Origin: Polynucleobacter difficilis
Lineage (GTDB): Bacteria; Pseudomonadota; Gammaproteobacteria; Burkholderiales; Burkholderiaceae
Assembly: GCF_003065365.1 (NCBI RefSeq)
Contig: NZ_CP023276.1
Location: forward strand, 1 to 64,000
DNA: 64,000 bases
Direction: 5' to 3'
Shown here: in pieces, positions 48,340-58,889 of the stretch
How positions within the stretch are numbered: the stretch's first letter is position 1
How the letters are laid out: each line of letters begins with the position of its first letter
Program-made: the position numbers and the translations under genes
The notes under the pieces: generated by a model
Databases searched by the model: none
The model's input: only the letters and a program-made list of their open reading frames with translations
Told to the model about the DNA's origin: nothing

Positions 48340-50442
48340 GTGGCACGTAAAACCCCCATCGACAAATACCGCAACATCGGTATTTCTGCGCACATTGACG
48401 CAGGCAAGACAACAACCACAGAACGCGTTTTGTTCTACACCGGCGTTAATCACAAAATTGGTGAAGTGCATGATGGCGCAGCAACTATGGACTGGATGGA
48501 GCAAGAGCAGGAGCGTGGCATCACGATTACTTCTGCTGCTACTACCACGTTCTGGAAGGGCATGGCTGGAAATTTTCCAGAGCACCGCATTAACATTATT
48601 GATACCCCGGGTCACGTTGACTTCACCATTGAAGTAGAGCGCTCGATGCGCGTGCTCGATGGTGCTTGCATGGTTTACTGTGCGGTAGGCGGCGTTCAGC
48701 CTCAGTCTGAAACCGTTTGGCGTCAGGCAAACAAATACCAAGTTCCACGTTTAGCATTTGTGAATAAGATGGACCGTACGGGCGCGAACTTCTTTAAGGT
48801 CTATGACCAAATGAAAGTGCGCCTCAAAGCCAATCCTCTGTTGATTCAAATTCCAATCGGAGCAGAAGAAAACTTCAAGGGCGTTATTGACCTGGTCAAG
48901 ATGAAGGCTGTTATCTGGGATGAAGCCTCACAGGGCATCAAGTTTGAGTACCAAGATATCCCAGCGGAATTGCAAGCATCTGCTGAAGAGTGGCGCGAGA
49001 AGTTAGTTGAAGCCGCCGCTGAAAGTTCAGAAGAGCTGATGGAAAAATACCTTGGCGGCGAGCCGCTGAGCGAAGACGAAATTAAGAAGGCATTGCGTGT
49101 ACGTACCATTGCGGGCGAAATCGTTCCAATGCTGTGCGGAACTGCGTTTAAAAACAAAGGCGTTCAGGCTATGTTGGACGCGGTTGTTGAGTACTTGCCA
49201 TCCCCACTCGATGTGCCACCGGTTCCATGCGAGAAGGAAGACGGCACACCAACAACGCGTAAAGCGTCGGATGACGAGAAGTTTTCTGCCTTGGCATTTA
49301 AGATCATGACCGACCCGTTCGTAGGTCAATTAATTTTCTTCCGTGTTTATTCCGGCATGATGAAGTCAGGCGACACAATCTATAACCCAATCAAGGGCAA
49401 AAAAGAGCGTGTGGGTCGATTGCTTCAGATGCACGCGAATCAGCGTGAAGAGATCAAAGAAGTGTACGCAGGCGACATCGCTGCAGCAGTTGGTTTAAAA
49501 GACGCAACCACCGGTGAAACATTGTGCGATCCAGACAGCATTGTTATCTTGGAGCGTATGGTTTTCCCAGAGCCTGTGATTTCACAAGCGGTTGAGCCAA
49601 AGACAAAAGCTGACCAAGAAAAAATGGGCCTAGCGTTGAATCGCTTGGCACAAGAAGATCCATCCTTCCGCGTGAAGACCGATGAAGAATCTGGCCAGAC
49701 CATTATTTCTGGAATGGGCGAGCTCCATCTGGAAATTCTAGTAGACCGCATGAAGCGCGAATTCAGCGTTGAAGCAACTGTTGGTAAGCCACAGGTTGCT
49801 TATCGCGAAACTATTCGCAAAACCTGCGATGAAGTCGAAGGTAAATTCGTTAAGCAATCGGGTGGTCGCGGTCAATATGGTCACGTTGTTTTGAAGCTCG
49901 AGCCACAAGAGCCAGGCAAAGGCTTTGAATTCGTCGATGCAATTAAGGGCGGTGTCGTTCCTCGTGAATACATCCCTGCAGTTGAAAAAGGCATTATCGA
50001 AACCCTCAACTCCGGCATTTTGGCTGGGTATCCTGTTGTGGATATCAAGGCAACTTTGTTCTTTGGTTCGTACCACGATGTTGACTCGAACGAAAATGCG
50101 TTCAAGATGGCAGGCTCAATGGCGTTCAAGGACGGTATGCGTAGAGCTGCTCCCGTATTGCTTGAGCCAATGATGGCAGTTGAAGTAGAAACGCCAGAAG
50201 ATTTCATGGGTAACGTGATGGGTGATCTTTCGTCCCGTCGCGGCATTTTGCAGGGTATGGATGACATTCCAGGCGGCGGTAAGATTGTGCGCGCTGAAGT
50301 GCCATTGGCCGAGATGTTTGGTTACTCAACGGGCCTACGTTCGTTGACCCAAGGTCGCGCTACTTACACCATGGAATTTAAGCATTATTCCGAAGCACCT
50401 AAGAACGTAGCTGAAGCAGTGATGGCTGCTAAAGCGAAGTAA
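48340..50442 (+). CDS. fusA: Elongation factor G
   Basis: EF-G drives ribosomal translocation and, with RRF, recycling. The start is GTG. The 700-residue protein has the G-domain motifs AHIDAGKT (17-24), DTPGHVDF and NKMDR, then domains II-V ending near [16 protein letters not shown]. It follows rpsG by 27 bases and precedes the second tuf by 51 bases. Confidence 0.98.
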   Translation: MARKTPIDKYRNIGISAHIDAGKTTTTERVLFYTGVNHKIGEVHDGAATMDWMEQEQERGITITSAATTTFWKGMAGNFPEHRINIIDTPGHVDFTIEVERSMRVLDGACMVYCAVGGVQPQSETVWRQANKYQVPRLAFVNKMDRTGANFFKVYDQMKVRLKANPLLIQIPIGAEENFKGVIDLVKMKAVIWDEASQGIKFEYQDIPAELQASAEEWREKLVEAAAESSEELMEKYLGGEPLSEDEIKKALRVRTIAGEIVPMLCGTAFKNKGVQAMLDAVVEYLPSPLDVPPVPCEKEDGTPTTRKASDDEKFSALAFKIMTDPFVGQLIFFRVYSGMMKSGDTIYNPIKGKKERVGRLLQMHANQREEIKEVYAGDIAAAVGLKDATTGETLCDPDSIVILERMVFPEPVISQAVEPKTKADQEKMGLALNRLAQEDPSFRVKTDEESGQTIISGMGELHLEILVDRMKREFSVEATVGKPQVAYRETIRKTCDEVEGKFVKQSGGRGQYGHVVLKLEPQEPGKGFEFVDAIKGGVVPREYIPAVEKGIIETLNSGILAGYPVVDIKATLFFGSYHDVDSNENAFKMAGSMAFKDGMRRAAPVLLEPMMAVEVETPEDFMGNVMGDLSSRRGILQGMDDIPGGGKIVRAEVPLAEMFGYSTGLRSLTQGRATYTMEFKHYSEAPKNVAEAVMAAKAK

Positions 50443-50443
50443 T

Positions 50444-50452
50444 TTATCCACA
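50444..50452 (+). promoter_or_regulatory. Perfect DnaA-box sequence between fusA and tuf
   Basis: TTATCCACA lies just after the fusA stop. A lone 9-mer is expected about once per two such windows by chance on both strands, so this may mean nothing; another perfect copy is inside rpoC at 44536-44544. Confidence 0.2.
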
Positions 50453-50478
50453 TTATTTTGAATATTGACTAGCTAAAG

Positions 50479-51685
50479 AAGGCAGACAAAAAAATGGCAA
50501 AAGAAAAGTTTGAGCGGACAAAACCGCACGTAAACGTTGGTACGATTGGTCACGTTGACCATGGTAAGACCACCCTCACTGCAGCAATTGCAACCGTGCT
50601 GTCAAAAGCATTTGGTGGCGAAGCAAAAGCATACGATCAGATCGATGCTGCTCCAGAAGAAAAAGCACGTGGTATTACGATTAATACCGCGCACGTTGAG
50701 TATGAAACAGCGAACCGCCACTATGCGCACGTCGATTGCCCAGGCCACGCTGACTATGTGAAGAACATGATTACCGGCGCAGCCCAGATGGACGGCGCTA
50801 TTTTGGTTTGCTCTGCAGCCGACGGCCCAATGCCACAAACCCGTGAGCACATCCTCTTGGCTCGCCAAGTTGGCGTGCCTTACATCATCGTCTTTCTAAA
50901 CAAGTGCGACATGGTGGACGACGAAGAACTCCTCGAGCTCGTCGAGATGGAAGTGCGTGAGCTTCTCTCCAAGTACAAGTTCCCTGGCGATGACACACCA
51001 ATCGTGCGTGGTTCTGCTAAGTTAGCCTTGGATGGCGACGAAGGTCCTTTGGGCAAAGAAGCCATCATGAAATTGGCTGAAGCCTTAGATACCTTTATCC
51101 CCACACCAGAGCGCGCAGTTGACGGCGCTTTCTTGATGCCAGTAGAAGATGTGTTCTCGATCTCTGGCCGCGGTACGGTAGTAACTGGCCGTATTGAGCG
51201 CGGTATCGTTAAGGTCGGTGAAGAGATTGAAATCATCGGTATCAAGCCAACACTCAAGACAACCTGTACTGGTGTTGAGATGTTCCGTAAATTGCTCGAC
51301 CAAGGTCAAGCGGGCGATAACGTTGGTATCTTATTGCGCGGTACTAAGCGTGAAGAAGTCGAGCGCGGTCAAGTATTGGCTAAGCCAGGCTCAATCACCC
51401 CACACACCCACTTTACTGCTGAGGTTTACATCTTAGGTAAAGACGAAGGTGGTCGTCATACTCCCTTCTTTAACAACTACCGTCCTCAGTTTTACTTCCG
51501 TACTACGGACGTAACGGGTTCGATCGAGTTGCCAAAAGACAAAGAGATGGTCATGCCGGGCGATAACGTCAGCATTACCGTCAAACTCATCGCCCCAATC
51601 GCGATGGAAGAAGGTTTGCGTTTTGCGATCCGTGAAGGTGGCCGTACTGTTGGCGCCGGCGTGGTAGCAAAGATTTTGGCTTAAT
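50479..51685 (+). repeat. Direct repeat copy B: tuf coding sequence plus 15 upstream bases
   Basis: Partner of 33689-34895, about 16.8 kb away in the same orientation. Identity appears complete over the gene and ends sharply on both sides. Recombination between the copies would delete or duplicate the intervening secE-nusG-rpl-rpoBC-str block. Confidence 0.9.
50494..51684 (+). CDS. tuf: Elongation factor Tu, copy 2
   Basis: The str-operon (tufA-position) copy, encoding the same 396-residue protein as the gene at 33704. Here it is the last gene of rpsL-rpsG-fusA-tuf and lies 126 bases before rpsJ. Having two identical EF-Tu genes is normal in proteobacteria and meets the high demand for the protein. 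Confidence 0.98.
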   Translation: MAKEKFERTKPHVNVGTIGHVDHGKTTLTAAIATVLSKAFGGEAKAYDQIDAAPEEKARGITINTAHVEYETANRHYAHVDCPGHADYVKNMITGAAQMDGAILVCSAADGPMPQTREHILLARQVGVPYIIVFLNKCDMVDDEELLELVEMEVRELLSKYKFPGDDTPIVRGSAKLALDGDEGPLGKEAIMKLAEALDTFIPTPERAVDGAFLMPVEDVFSISGRGTVVTGRIERGIVKVGEEIEIIGIKPTLKTTCTGVEMFRKLLDQGQAGDNVGILLRGTKREEVERGQVLAKPGSITPHTHFTAEVYILGKDEGGRHTPFFNNYRPQFYFRTTDVTGSIELPKDKEMVMPGDNVSITVKLIAPIAMEEGLRFAIREGGRTVGAGVVAKILA

Positions 51686-51731
51686 AGGTTTAAGTATTAA
51701 GTAGTAATAATTATTTAGCGTTTTGCTAACC

Positions 51732-51788
51732 GGTGGCGTCTGTGCTGCAGATGCCACCGAGCTCTTTAGAAATATAACGCGGCAGCAC
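51732..51788 (+). promoter_or_regulatory. rpsJ leader hairpin with possible pseudoknot
   Basis: GGTGGCGTCTG (51732-51742) and CAGATGCCACC (51748-51758) make an 11-bp stem with one G-U and a 5-nt loop. The loop-side segment GTGCTGC (51742-51748) is perfectly complementary to GCAGCAC (51782-51788), about 13 bases before the rpsJ ribosome site. That allows a pseudoknot or an alternative fold. Only a short T-run follows the stem, so it is a poor terminator. Confidence 0.5.
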
Positions 51789-51810
51789 CGCACCGCTCTT
51801 TGGAATTACT

Positions 51811-52122
51811 ATGCAAAACCAGAAAATTCGTATTCGTCTTAAAGCGTTTGATTACCGTCTCATCGACCAGTCTGCTGCTGAAATCGTTGATACAGCAAAG
51901 CGCACCGGCGCAGTGGTAAAAGGTCCAGTACCTTTGCCAACGCGTATCGAGCGTTTTGACATCCTGCGTTCACCCCACGTGAATAAAACCTCACGCGATC
52001 AGTTAGAGATTCGTACCCATCTGCGTTTGATGGATATCGTTGACCCAACCGAAAAGACAGTGGATGCATTGATGAAATTAGACCTCCCAGCTGGTGTGGA
52101 CGTCGAAATCAAGTTGCAGTAA
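51811..52122 (+). CDS. rpsJ: 30S ribosomal protein S10
   Basis: S10 sits in the 30S head and, as NusE, takes part in antitermination with NusB and links NusG to the ribosome. The 103-residue protein reads [23 protein letters not shown] and [23 protein letters not shown], standard for the family. It opens the S10 operon. Confidence 0.98.
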   Translation: MQNQKIRIRLKAFDYRLIDQSAAEIVDTAKRTGAVVKGPVPLPTRIERFDILRSPHVNKTSRDQLEIRTHLRLMDIVDPTEKTVDALMKLDLPAGVDVEIKLQ

Positions 52123-52132
52123 TGGCATTTAT

Positions 52133-52160
52133 CCGATTTAGGCCTTGCCTAAATCGGTTT
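52133..52160 (+). terminator. Terminator-like hairpin between rpsJ and rplC
   Basis: CCGATTTAGGC (52133-52143), loop CTT and GCCTAAATCGG (52147-52157) form a perfect 11-bp stem followed by TTT. It could attenuate rpsJ read-through. Its 3' arm contains the proposed -35 of the rplC promoter. Confidence 0.6.
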
Positions 52161-52205
52161 AGCACGATAGAATTGAAGGCTTTTCTCGGTTCAGAGATGT
52201 AATTT
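52145..52205 (+). promoter_or_regulatory. rplC promoter and conserved initial transcribed segment
   Basis: TTGCCT (52145-52150), a 17-bp spacer and TAGAAT (52168-52173) make a plausible sigma-70 promoter. From TAGAAT onward, 33 of 38 bases match the segment at 57179-57216 before rplN, including GAAGGCTTTTC and CAGAGA. It would drive rplC and the rest of the S10 operon separately from rpsJ. Confidence 0.65.
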
Positions 52206-52309
52206 CTGACTGGTTTTTGTTGTAAGTTATTGATTTATCGACATATTTGTCCATAAATCACTTAAATTAAATTATTGCTGACCAATCGAAGTCGGCGTGG
52301 AGCATGAAT

Positions 52310-52966
52310 ATGAGCTTAGGCTTAATCGGCCGCAAGGTCGGTATGACCCGTCTTTTTACGGATGAAGGGGATTCCATCCCAGTCACCGTTATTGACGTGA
52401 GTGATAACAGGGTTGCTCAAATTAAGACCCAGGAAACGGATGGCTACGATGCTATTCAGTTGGCCCACGGCACCCGTAGAGCAACGCGCGTAACCAAACC
52501 CATGGCAGGTCATTTTGCAAAAGCTGGCGTAATGGCTGGCAATGCACTGAATGAATTTCATTTGGATGCAGCCAAAATTGCAGAAATGAAGCCTGGTCAA
52601 GTTATTCCAGCGGATGCAGCATTTGCAGCCGGCCAAAAGGTCGACGTGCAAGGCGTTTCGATTGGTAAGGGTTATGCCGGTACCATCAAGCGTTACCACT
52701 TTGCTTCTGGTCGTGCCAGTCACGGTAACTCCCGTTCGCATAACGTGCCAGGCTCGATTGGTATGGCACAAGATCCAGGACGTGTATTCCCAGGTAAGCG
52801 CATGACAGGCCACCTTGGCGACGTTACACGCACCGTACAAAATTTAGTCATCGCCCGCATTGATACAGAACGTAATCTGATCATGGTGAAAGGTGCCGTA
52901 CCCGGCGCCCCAGGCGGTAAGGTCATCGTTACTCCAGCGGTTAAGACTCCGCTGAAGAAGAAATAA
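52310..52966 (+). CDS. rplC: 50S ribosomal protein L3
   Basis: L3 nucleates 50S assembly and reaches toward the peptidyl-transferase centre. The ATG at 52310 gives 218 residues ([16 protein letters not shown]) and has GGAG at 52299-52302 seven bases away; the ATG at 52304 is too close to it. The [28 protein letters not shown] tip is intact. It is 187 bases from rpsJ, an unusually wide gap. Confidence 0.96.
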   Translation: MSLGLIGRKVGMTRLFTDEGDSIPVTVIDVSDNRVAQIKTQETDGYDAIQLAHGTRRATRVTKPMAGHFAKAGVMAGNALNEFHLDAAKIAEMKPGQVIPADAAFAAGQKVDVQGVSIGKGYAGTIKRYHFASGRASHGNSRSHNVPGSIGMAQDPGRVFPGKRMTGHLGDVTRTVQNLVIARIDTERNLIMVKGAVPGAPGGKVIVTPAVKTPLKKK

Positions 52967-52977
52967 GGAGAGCGAAT

Positions 52978-53598
52978 ATGGAACTCAAGCTTCTCCAAGA
53001 TAACGGCACTCTCGCTGCAGGCATTCAAGCCTCACCCGAAGTGTTCGAGCGCGAATACAACGAAGCATTGGTGCACCAAGTTGTAGTGGCTTATCAAGCC
53101 AATGCACGTAGCGGTAACCGCGCACAAAAAGACCGCGAGCAAGTTAAGCACACCACGAAAAAGCCATGGCGCCAAAAAGGCACTGGCCGTGCACGTGCTG
53201 GTATGAGCTCTTCCCCATTGTGGCGTGGAGGTGGTCGGATATTCCCGAACTCCCCAGAAGAAAATTTCAGCCACAAAGTAAATAAAAAAATGTATCGCGC
53301 TGGTATGAGATCAATTCTGTCTCAACTCGCCCGCGAAGGTCGCTTAAACGTCGTAGATCAATTTGAGCTCGACGCACCAAAGACCAAAGTACTTGCTGAA
53401 AAAGTGAAAGCAATGGGCTTGGATTCGGTGCTGATCATCGTTGATCAGGTTAGCGAAAACTTGTATTTAGCTGCACGCAATTTGCATAAAGTTGCAGTAG
53501 TAGAGCCACAACATGCTGATCCGCTTTCCTTGGTTCAGTATCAAAAAGTGTTGGTGAGCAAAGCAGCGATTGCCAAAATCGAGGAGTTGCTGAAATGA
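52978..53598 (+). CDS. rplD: 50S ribosomal protein L4
   Basis: L4 lines the exit tunnel; in E. coli it also represses the S10 operon. The 206-residue product has the tunnel loop region [25 protein letters not shown] (about 61-85). AAGGAG precedes the ATG. Its stop overlaps the rplW start by four bases (ATGA). Confidence 0.98.
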   Translation: MELKLLQDNGTLAAGIQASPEVFEREYNEALVHQVVVAYQANARSGNRAQKDREQVKHTTKKPWRQKGTGRARAGMSSSPLWRGGGRIFPNSPEENFSHKVNKKMYRAGMRSILSQLAREGRLNVVDQFELDAPKTKVLAEKVKAMGLDSVLIIVDQVSENLYLAARNLHKVAVVEPQHADPLSLVQYQKVLVSKAAIAKIEELLK

Positions 53599-53909
53599 GC
53601 CAAACACGCAGAAATGATCACAACCTGATGAAGGTTTTGCTTGGACCGGTTATTTCGGAAAAAGCAACGATGGTCGCTGAGAAAAACGAACAAGTCGTTT
53701 TTCAGGTGGATCGCGCAGCAAACAAGAGCGATGTAAAGCAAGCCGTTGAATTGCTATTCAAAGTTCAAGTGGACTCGGTTCAAATCGTCAATCAAAAAGG
53801 CAAGCCAAAGCGCTATGGCCGTTTTGAAGGTCGTCGCGATCACGTCAAGAAGGCTTACGTTAATTTGAAGCCTGGTCAAGAAATCAACTTTGAAGCGGAG
53901 GCGAATTAA
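53595..53909 (+). CDS. rplW: 50S ribosomal protein L23
   Basis: L23 lies at the tunnel exit and docks trigger factor and SRP. The 104-residue protein contains [25 protein letters not shown] and the loop [21 protein letters not shown]. Translation is coupled to rplD through the four-base overlap; rplB follows after two bases. Confidence 0.97.
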   Translation: MSQTRRNDHNLMKVLLGPVISEKATMVAEKNEQVVFQVDRAANKSDVKQAVELLFKVQVDSVQIVNQKGKPKRYGRFEGRRDHVKKAYVNLKPGQEINFEAEAN

Positions 53910-53911
53910 TC

Positions 53912-54742
53912 ATGCCTTTGATGAAAACAAAACCGACCTCACCAGGTCGTCGCTCAATGGTCAAGGTGGTAAACCCAGACCTGCATAAAGGTAAACCTTT
54001 CGCAGCGTTGTTGGAGCCACAGATTCAAAAAGCCGGTCGTAATAACAACGGCCACATTACCACCCGCCATAAAGGCGGCGGTCATAAGCACCACTATCGC
54101 GTTGTTGACTTTAAGCGCAACGATAAAGATGGCATTGCAGCCAAAGTAGAGCGCTTAGAATACGATCCAAACCGTAGCGCAAACATCGCCTTATTGTTGT
54201 TTGCTGACGGTGAGCGTCGTTACATCATTGCCGCTAAAGGCATGGTTGCAGGTCAGCCCGTCATGAATGGTTCGCAAGCACCAATCAAAGCAGGTAACAA
54301 TTTGCCAATTCGTAATATTCCAATTGGTAGCACGATCCATTGCGTTGAAATGCTCCCAGGTAAAGGCGCACAAATCGCCCGCTCTGCAGGTGGTTCAGCT
54401 GTATTGCTGGCACGTGAGGGAGTATACGCTCAGGTTCGTTTGCGTTCCGGCGAAGTACGTCGCATTCTGATTGACTGCCGTGCCACGATTGGCGAAGTTG
54501 GCAATGAAGAGCATAGCTTGCGTCAAATTGGTAAAGCAGGTGCAAATCGCTGGCGTGGTATTCGCCCAACCGTTCGCGGTGTGGCAATGAACCCAGTCGA
54601 TCACCCACATGGTGGTGGTGAAGGTAAGACCGGCGAAGGCCGTGTTCCTGTATCACCATGGGGTACTCCAACCAAAGGTTATCGTACACGTCGTAACAAG
54701 CGTACAACTTCGATGATCGTTCAACGTCGTCAAAAACGTTAA
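53912..54742 (+). CDS. rplB: 50S ribosomal protein L2
   Basis: L2 is essential for peptidyl-transferase activity and subunit joining. The 276-residue protein has [21 protein letters not shown] and the C-terminal [20 protein letters not shown], with the conserved functional histidine. Length is normal for betaproteobacteria. Confidence 0.98.
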   Translation: MPLMKTKPTSPGRRSMVKVVNPDLHKGKPFAALLEPQIQKAGRNNNGHITTRHKGGGHKHHYRVVDFKRNDKDGIAAKVERLEYDPNRSANIALLLFADGERRYIIAAKGMVAGQPVMNGSQAPIKAGNNLPIRNIPIGSTIHCVEMLPGKGAQIARSAGGSAVLLAREGVYAQVRLRSGEVRRILIDCRATIGEVGNEEHSLRQIGKAGANRWRGIRPTVRGVAMNPVDHPHGGGEGKTGEGRVPVSPWGTPTKGYRTRRNKRTTSMIVQRRQKR

Positions 54743-54761
54743 GCGATAAGGATAAATAGAT

Positions 54762-55040
54762 ATGACACGTTCAGCTAAAAAAGGCCCGTTTTGCGACGCC
54801 AGCTTGGTAAAAAAAGTCGAAGTTGCACAGGCCAACAAAGACAAAAAGCCGATTAAAACTTGGTCACGCCGTTCCACAATTCTGCCCGACTTCATTGGTC
54901 TGACAATTGCTGTGCACAACGGTCGTCAACACGTTCCGGTTTATGTATCAGAAAACATGGTGGGTCATAAGTTAGGCGAATTCGCTTTGACCCGTACTTT
55001 CAAAGGTCACGCTGCTGACAAGAAAGTAACGAAGAAGTAA
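54762..55040 (+). CDS. rpsS: 30S ribosomal protein S19
   Basis: S19 pairs with S13 in the 30S head near the A site. The 92-residue product reads [19 protein letters not shown] and [16 protein letters not shown], family-typical. It lies 19 bases after rplB. Confidence 0.97.
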   Translation: MTRSAKKGPFCDASLVKKVEVAQANKDKKPIKTWSRRSTILPDFIGLTIAVHNGRQHVPVYVSENMVGHKLGEFALTRTFKGHAADKKVTKK

Positions 55041-55050
55041 GGGGATGATG

Positions 55051-55380
55051 ATGGAAGTTAAAGCTATTCACAAGGGCGCCCGCATTTCTGCGCAAAAGAC
55101 ACGTTTGGTCGCTGATCAAATTCGTGGTTTGCCAATTGCACGCGCCATGAACATTTTGAATTTCAGCCCCAAGAAGGCCGCATTTATTGTGAAGAAGGTA
55201 GTTGAGTCTGCAATGGCCAACGCTGAACACAATAAAGGTGCCGACATTGATGAGCTCAAAGTTGCCGCAATTATTGTTGACAAGGGTACCTCCTTGAAGC
55301 GATTTACAGCGCGCGCCAAAGGCCGTGGCAATCAAATCGAAAAACAAACTTGTCACATTAGCGTGACCTTGAGTAACTAA
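55051..55380 (+). CDS. rplV: 50S ribosomal protein L22
   Basis: L22 sends a beta-hairpin into the exit tunnel. Three ATGs in a row occur at 55045, 55048 and 55051; AAGGGG at 55039-55044 fits the third best, giving [20 protein letters not shown] and 109 residues, the family length. The hairpin [21 protein letters not shown] is intact. Confidence 0.95.
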   Translation: MEVKAIHKGARISAQKTRLVADQIRGLPIARAMNILNFSPKKAAFIVKKVVESAMANAEHNKGADIDELKVAAIIVDKGTSLKRFTARAKGRGNQIEKQTCHISVTLSN

Positions 55381-55388
55381 GGAAAGAT

Positions 55389-56219
55389 ATGGGCCAAAAG
55401 ATAAACCCCACCGGATTCCGACTCTCGGTAAGCAAGAATTGGACATCACGTTGGTATGCAAACAATACTGACTTTGCAAAAATGCTCAAAGAAGATGTGG
55501 ATGTTCGCATCTATTTGAAAAAGAAATTGAAGAATGCATCCGTTAGCAAAGTCATCATTGAGCGTCCCGCTAAAAATGCACGCATTACGATTTATAGCTC
55601 ACGCCCAGGTGTCGTGATTGGTAAAAAAGGCGAAGACATTGAAGTGCTCCGCCGCGAACTGCAAAAGCGCATGGGCGTTCCTGTTCATGTGAACATTGAA
55701 GAAATTCGCAAGCCTGAAGTCGACGCACAATTAATTGCTGACTCGATTACTCAGCAGTTAGAGAAGCGGATTATGTTCCGTCGTGCAATGAAGCGTGCCA
55801 TGCAAAATGCAATGCGCCTTGGCGCACAGGGCATCAAGATCATGTCTTCAGGCCGTTTGAATGGTGCTGAGATTGCGCGTCGCGAATGGTATCGCGAAGG
55901 TCGCGTTCCACTTCACACCTTGAAGGCGGACATCGATTACGCAACATCGGAAGCAGAAACAACCTACGGCATTATTGGTGTCAAGGTATGGGTATACAAA
56001 GGCGACACATTGGGTCGTGGTGCGGATGCTCCAGTAGCAGCGCCAGCAGAGCCAGTCGTTGATGAAAAAAAGCCACGCCGCGCTCCATCCAAAACAATCG
56101 CGCGTAAACCAGCAGGCGATGCAAAGCCATTAGTAGCTGCAAAGCCAGCCGTTAAGCGTGTTAGCAAAGCAGCCGCTAAGCCAGAAGCTGCCGCTGATAC
56201 ACAGAAGTCAGGAGAGTAA
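55389..56219 (+). CDS. rpsC: 30S ribosomal protein S3
   Basis: S3 forms part of the mRNA entry helicase. The 276-residue product has a KH domain with [15 protein letters not shown] (about 73-87) and the C-terminal [30 protein letters not shown]. Beyond about residue 210 it carries a Lys/Ala/Pro tail of some 60 residues, longer than in E. coli (233 in total) but seen in related species. Confidence 0.97.
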   Translation: MGQKINPTGFRLSVSKNWTSRWYANNTDFAKMLKEDVDVRIYLKKKLKNASVSKVIIERPAKNARITIYSSRPGVVIGKKGEDIEVLRRELQKRMGVPVHVNIEEIRKPEVDAQLIADSITQQLEKRIMFRRAMKRAMQNAMRLGAQGIKIMSSGRLNGAEIARREWYREGRVPLHTLKADIDYATSEAETTYGIIGVKVWVYKGDTLGRGADAPVAAPAEPVVDEKKPRRAPSKTIARKPAGDAKPLVAAKPAVKRVSKAAAKPEAAADTQKSGE

Positions 56220-56222
56220 AGC

Positions 56223-56636
56223 ATGTTGCAACCAAAGCGTCGCAAATATCGCAAAGAGCAAAAGGGCCGTAACACTGGGGTCGCAACGCGCGGCAGTTCA
56301 GTTGCCTTTGGTGACTTTGGATTAAAGGCAGTTGGTCGCGGTCGATTAACCGCGCGCCAAATTGAGTCGGCACGTCGTGCGATGACTCGCCATATTAAGC
56401 GTGGTGGCCGTATTTGGATTCGTATTTTCCCAGATAAGCCAATTTCGCAAAAACCAGCTGAAGTCCGTATGGGTAACGGTAAAGGTAATCCAGAGTACTA
56501 CGTTGCTGAGATTCAGCCAGGCAAAGTATTGTATGAAATGGACGGAGTCGATGAGACCTTGGCGCGCGAAGCTTTCAAGCTAGCTGCAGCGAAGTTGCCT
56601 ATTCAGACCACATTTGTGATTCGCCACTTAGGCTAA
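56223..56636 (+). CDS. rplP: 50S ribosomal protein L16
   Basis: L16 organises the A-site region of 23S rRNA. The 137-residue protein opens [21 protein letters not shown] and has [28 protein letters not shown] with the conserved arginine that RoxA-type enzymes hydroxylate in E. coli. It starts three bases after rpsC. Confidence 0.97.
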   Translation: MLQPKRRKYRKEQKGRNTGVATRGSSVAFGDFGLKAVGRGRLTARQIESARRAMTRHIKRGGRIWIRIFPDKPISQKPAEVRMGNGKGNPEYYVAEIQPGKVLYEMDGVDETLAREAFKLAAAKLPIQTTFVIRHLG

Positions 56637-56650
56637 TCGGGATAGAGATA

Positions 56651-56845
56651 ATGAATAACAAAGAATTGCAAACCAAAGACCTGAATGCCTTAAACAGCGA
56701 ACTGTCTGAGCTCCTCAAAACGAGCTTCAAACTGCGCATGCAAAAGGGTACTCAGCAACTTCAAAACACTAGCCAATTGGGTAAAGTTAAGCGCGACATC
56801 GCTCGCGTGAAGACATTCATTACTCAAAAGACTGCCCAGAAATAA
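56651..56845 (+). CDS. rpmC: 50S ribosomal protein L29
   Basis: L29 is a small helical protein at the tunnel exit beside L23. The 64-residue product contains [42 protein letters not shown], typical of the family. It sits between rplP and rpsQ. Confidence 0.96.
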   Translation: MNNKELQTKDLNALNSELSELLKTSFKLRMQKGTQQLQNTSQLGKVKRDIARVKTFITQKTAQK

Positions 56846-56854
56846 GGAAGGGAT

Positions 56855-57124
56855 ATGACAGAAACCTCCAAACCCTTACGCCGGACATTAATTGGCCGTG
56901 TTGTAAGTGACAAAATGCAAAAAACAGTTACGGTCCTGGTAGAGCGCCAAGTAAAGCACGCGCTCTATGGAAAGTACGTTGGCCATTCCAAAAAGTACCA
57001 TGCTCACGACGAAGCCAGTCAGTACAAGATGGGCGATACGGTTGAAATTGCTGAATCTAAGCCAATCTCACGTACAAAGTCATGGGTTGTTACCCGTTTG
57101 GTAGAGGCATCAAAGGGTATTTAA
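56855..57124 (+). CDS. rpsQ: 30S ribosomal protein S17
   Basis: S17 is an early 16S-binding protein of the 30S body. The 89-residue OB-fold product reads [34 protein letters not shown]. It is the last gene before the 181-bp gap that starts the spc operon. Confidence 0.97.
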   Translation: MTETSKPLRRTLIGRVVSDKMQKTVTVLVERQVKHALYGKYVGHSKKYHAHDEASQYKMGDTVEIAESKPISRTKSWVVTRLVEASKGI

Positions 57125-57144
57125 GGTTTTTAAGGGGGAAATGC

Positions 57145-57216
57145 GCAAGATTCCTTGCCATAGCCCCTGTTTCAGTAGTAGAATAGAAGGCTTTTCGCGG
57201 TACAGAGAAGTAGTTT
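57145..57216 (+). promoter_or_regulatory. rplN (spc operon) promoter with hairpin
   Basis: GCAAG-ATTC-CTTGC (57145-57158) is a small hairpin whose 3' arm overlaps TTGCCA (57155-57160), a candidate -35. With an 18-bp spacer, TAGAAT (57179-57184) is the -10. From there 33 of 38 bases match 52168-52205 before rplC. The 181-bp gap is otherwise unannotated leader. Confidence 0.65.
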
Positions 57217-57305
57217 TTCCATAAAATCCGGGTTTTAGCGTCGCTAAATGCCCATTGACGGAACCAAAACTGTTTGCCTTTGGCAAATAAGTTGGGAATT
57301 AAGAA

Positions 57306-57674
57306 ATGATTCAGACCGAAAGTAGATTGCAGGTTGCCGATAATACTGGCGCCAGTGAAGTGTTGTGCATCAAGGTATTGGGCGGCTCTAAGCGTCGCTA
57401 CGCCAGTATCGGTGATGTCATCAAAGTCAGCGTGAAGTCCGCTGCTCCACGTGGCCGAGTAAAAAAAGGTGATATTTATAACGCAGTAGTGGTGAGAACT
57501 GCTAAGGGCGTTCGCCGCCCAGACGGCTCATTGATTAAGTTCGATGCCAATGCCGCAGTACTGCTGAATGCCAAGCTTGAGCCGATAGGAACTCGCATCT
57601 TTGGACCAGTTACGCGTGAATTGCGTACCGAGAAGTTCATGAAGATCGTTTCCCTCGCGCCTGAAGTGATTTAA
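57306..57674 (+). CDS. rplN: 50S ribosomal protein L14
   Basis: L14 makes an intersubunit bridge and binds the silencing factor RsfS. The 122-residue product opens [33 protein letters not shown], standard. It heads the spc operon after a 181-bp leader. Confidence 0.98.
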   Translation: MIQTESRLQVADNTGASEVLCIKVLGGSKRRYASIGDVIKVSVKSAAPRGRVKKGDIYNAVVVRTAKGVRRPDGSLIKFDANAAVLLNAKLEPIGTRIFGPVTRELRTEKFMKIVSLAPEVI

Positions 57675-57683
57675 GGGGTAGAT

Positions 57684-57992
57684 ATGAAAAAGATTCGTAA
57701 AGGTGACTCCGTTATTGTTCTGACCGGCCGCGATAAAGGCAAAAAAGGAACAGTGACGGATGTACTCGAGAACAAATTGGTAGTTGAAGGTGTCAACGTC
57801 TATAAGAAGAGCGTTAAACCCAACCCAAATACAGGCACAACTGGCGGCATGATCGACAAAGTGATGCCAATTCACGTATCCAACGTGGCTTTGGTGGATG
57901 CAAACGGTAAACCTTCTAAGGTTGGTATCAAAGTGGATGCCGGCAAGAAAGTCCGTTTTCTGAAAACCACTGGCGCAACGTTAAGCGCATAA
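57684..57992 (+). CDS. rplX: 50S ribosomal protein L24
   Basis: L24 is an assembly initiator on 23S rRNA near the tunnel exit. The 102-residue protein has the KOW segment [25 protein letters not shown] and [19 protein letters not shown]. Confidence 0.97.
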   Translation: MKKIRKGDSVIVLTGRDKGKKGTVTDVLENKLVVEGVNVYKKSVKPNPNTGTTGGMIDKVMPIHVSNVALVDANGKPSKVGIKVDAGKKVRFLKTTGATLSA

Positions 57993-58007
57993 GGGCCCGG
58001 AGAAATT

Positions 58008-58550
58008 ATGAGCACACGTTTTCAAGAACACTACAAAGAAAAAGTCGTTGGCGATTTGATGACCAAATTCGGTTACAAGTCGGTAATGGAAGTTCCACGC
58101 ATTACCAAGATCACCCTAAACATGGGCCTTGGCGACGCAGTGAATGACAAGAAAATCATCGAGAATGCTGTTGGTGATTTGACGAAGGTTGCAGGCCAAA
58201 AGCCCGTCGTAACGAAAGCACGCAAAGCGATTGCCGGATTTAAGATTCGTCAAGGCTATCCGATTGGTGCAATGGTTACCTTGCGCGGCGCACGCATGTT
58301 TGAATTCTTAGACCGTTTTGTTACGGTTGCATTGCCACGTGTACGTGACTTCCGCGGCATCTCAGGCAAAGCATTTGATGGCCGTGGTAACTACAACATC
58401 GGCGTTAAAGAGCAAATTATTTTCCCTGAAATTGAATACGACAAAATCGATTCGCTTCGTGGTCTAAATATCAGCATTACGACAACCGCAAAAACAGACG
58501 ATGAAGCAAAAGCGCTGTTGGCGGCATTTAAATTCCCTTTCCGCAATTAA
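58008..58550 (+). CDS. rplE: 50S ribosomal protein L5
   Basis: L5 binds 5S rRNA in the central protuberance. The 180-residue product shows [21 protein letters not shown] and [29 protein letters not shown], family-typical. GGAG at 57999-58002 precedes the ATG. Confidence 0.98.
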   Translation: MSTRFQEHYKEKVVGDLMTKFGYKSVMEVPRITKITLNMGLGDAVNDKKIIENAVGDLTKVAGQKPVVTKARKAIAGFKIRQGYPIGAMVTLRGARMFEFLDRFVTVALPRVRDFRGISGKAFDGRGNYNIGVKEQIIFPEIEYDKIDSLRGLNISITTTAKTDDEAKALLAAFKFPFRN

Positions 58551-58559
58551 GAGGCTAAC

Positions 58560-58865
58560 GTGGCAAAACTATCCCTAATTGAGCGCGAGAATAAGCGCGC
58601 TAAATGTGTAGAGAAATACGCAGCAAAGCGGGCTGAACTAAAGGCCATCATCGCCGATACAGCCCGTAGCGACGAAGAGCGCTATGAAGCCCGCCTGAAA
58701 TTGCAAGCTCTACCACGTAACGCAAGCCCGATCCGCCAGCGGAATCGTTGTTCATTGACCGGTCGACCACGTGGCACATTCCGTAAATTCGGTTTGGCCC
58801 GTAGCAAGATTCGTGAAATCGCCTTCCGTGGCGAAATCCCCGGTTTAACCAAGGCCAGCTGGTAA
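58560..58865 (+). CDS. rpsN: 30S ribosomal protein S14
   Basis: S14 completes the 30S head. The start is GTG with GAGG upstream. The 101-residue product is the long zinc-independent form, without paired CxxC, and ends [43 protein letters not shown]. Confidence 0.96.
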   Translation: MAKLSLIERENKRAKCVEKYAAKRAELKAIIADTARSDEERYEARLKLQALPRNASPIRQRNRCSLTGRPRGTFRKFGLARSKIREIAFRGEIPGLTKASW

Positions 58866-58889
58866 GCGGCGAAAGAATTAGGAGAACTC

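Noticed and set aside
50444..50452. DnaA box between fusA and tuf as a regulatory site
   Set aside because: Isolated single site with no companion boxes; listed at low confidence only.
33689..51685. The tuf direct repeats as ends of a composite transposon
   Set aside because: The repeats are complete housekeeping genes with no transposase or target duplication; duplicated tuf is normal.
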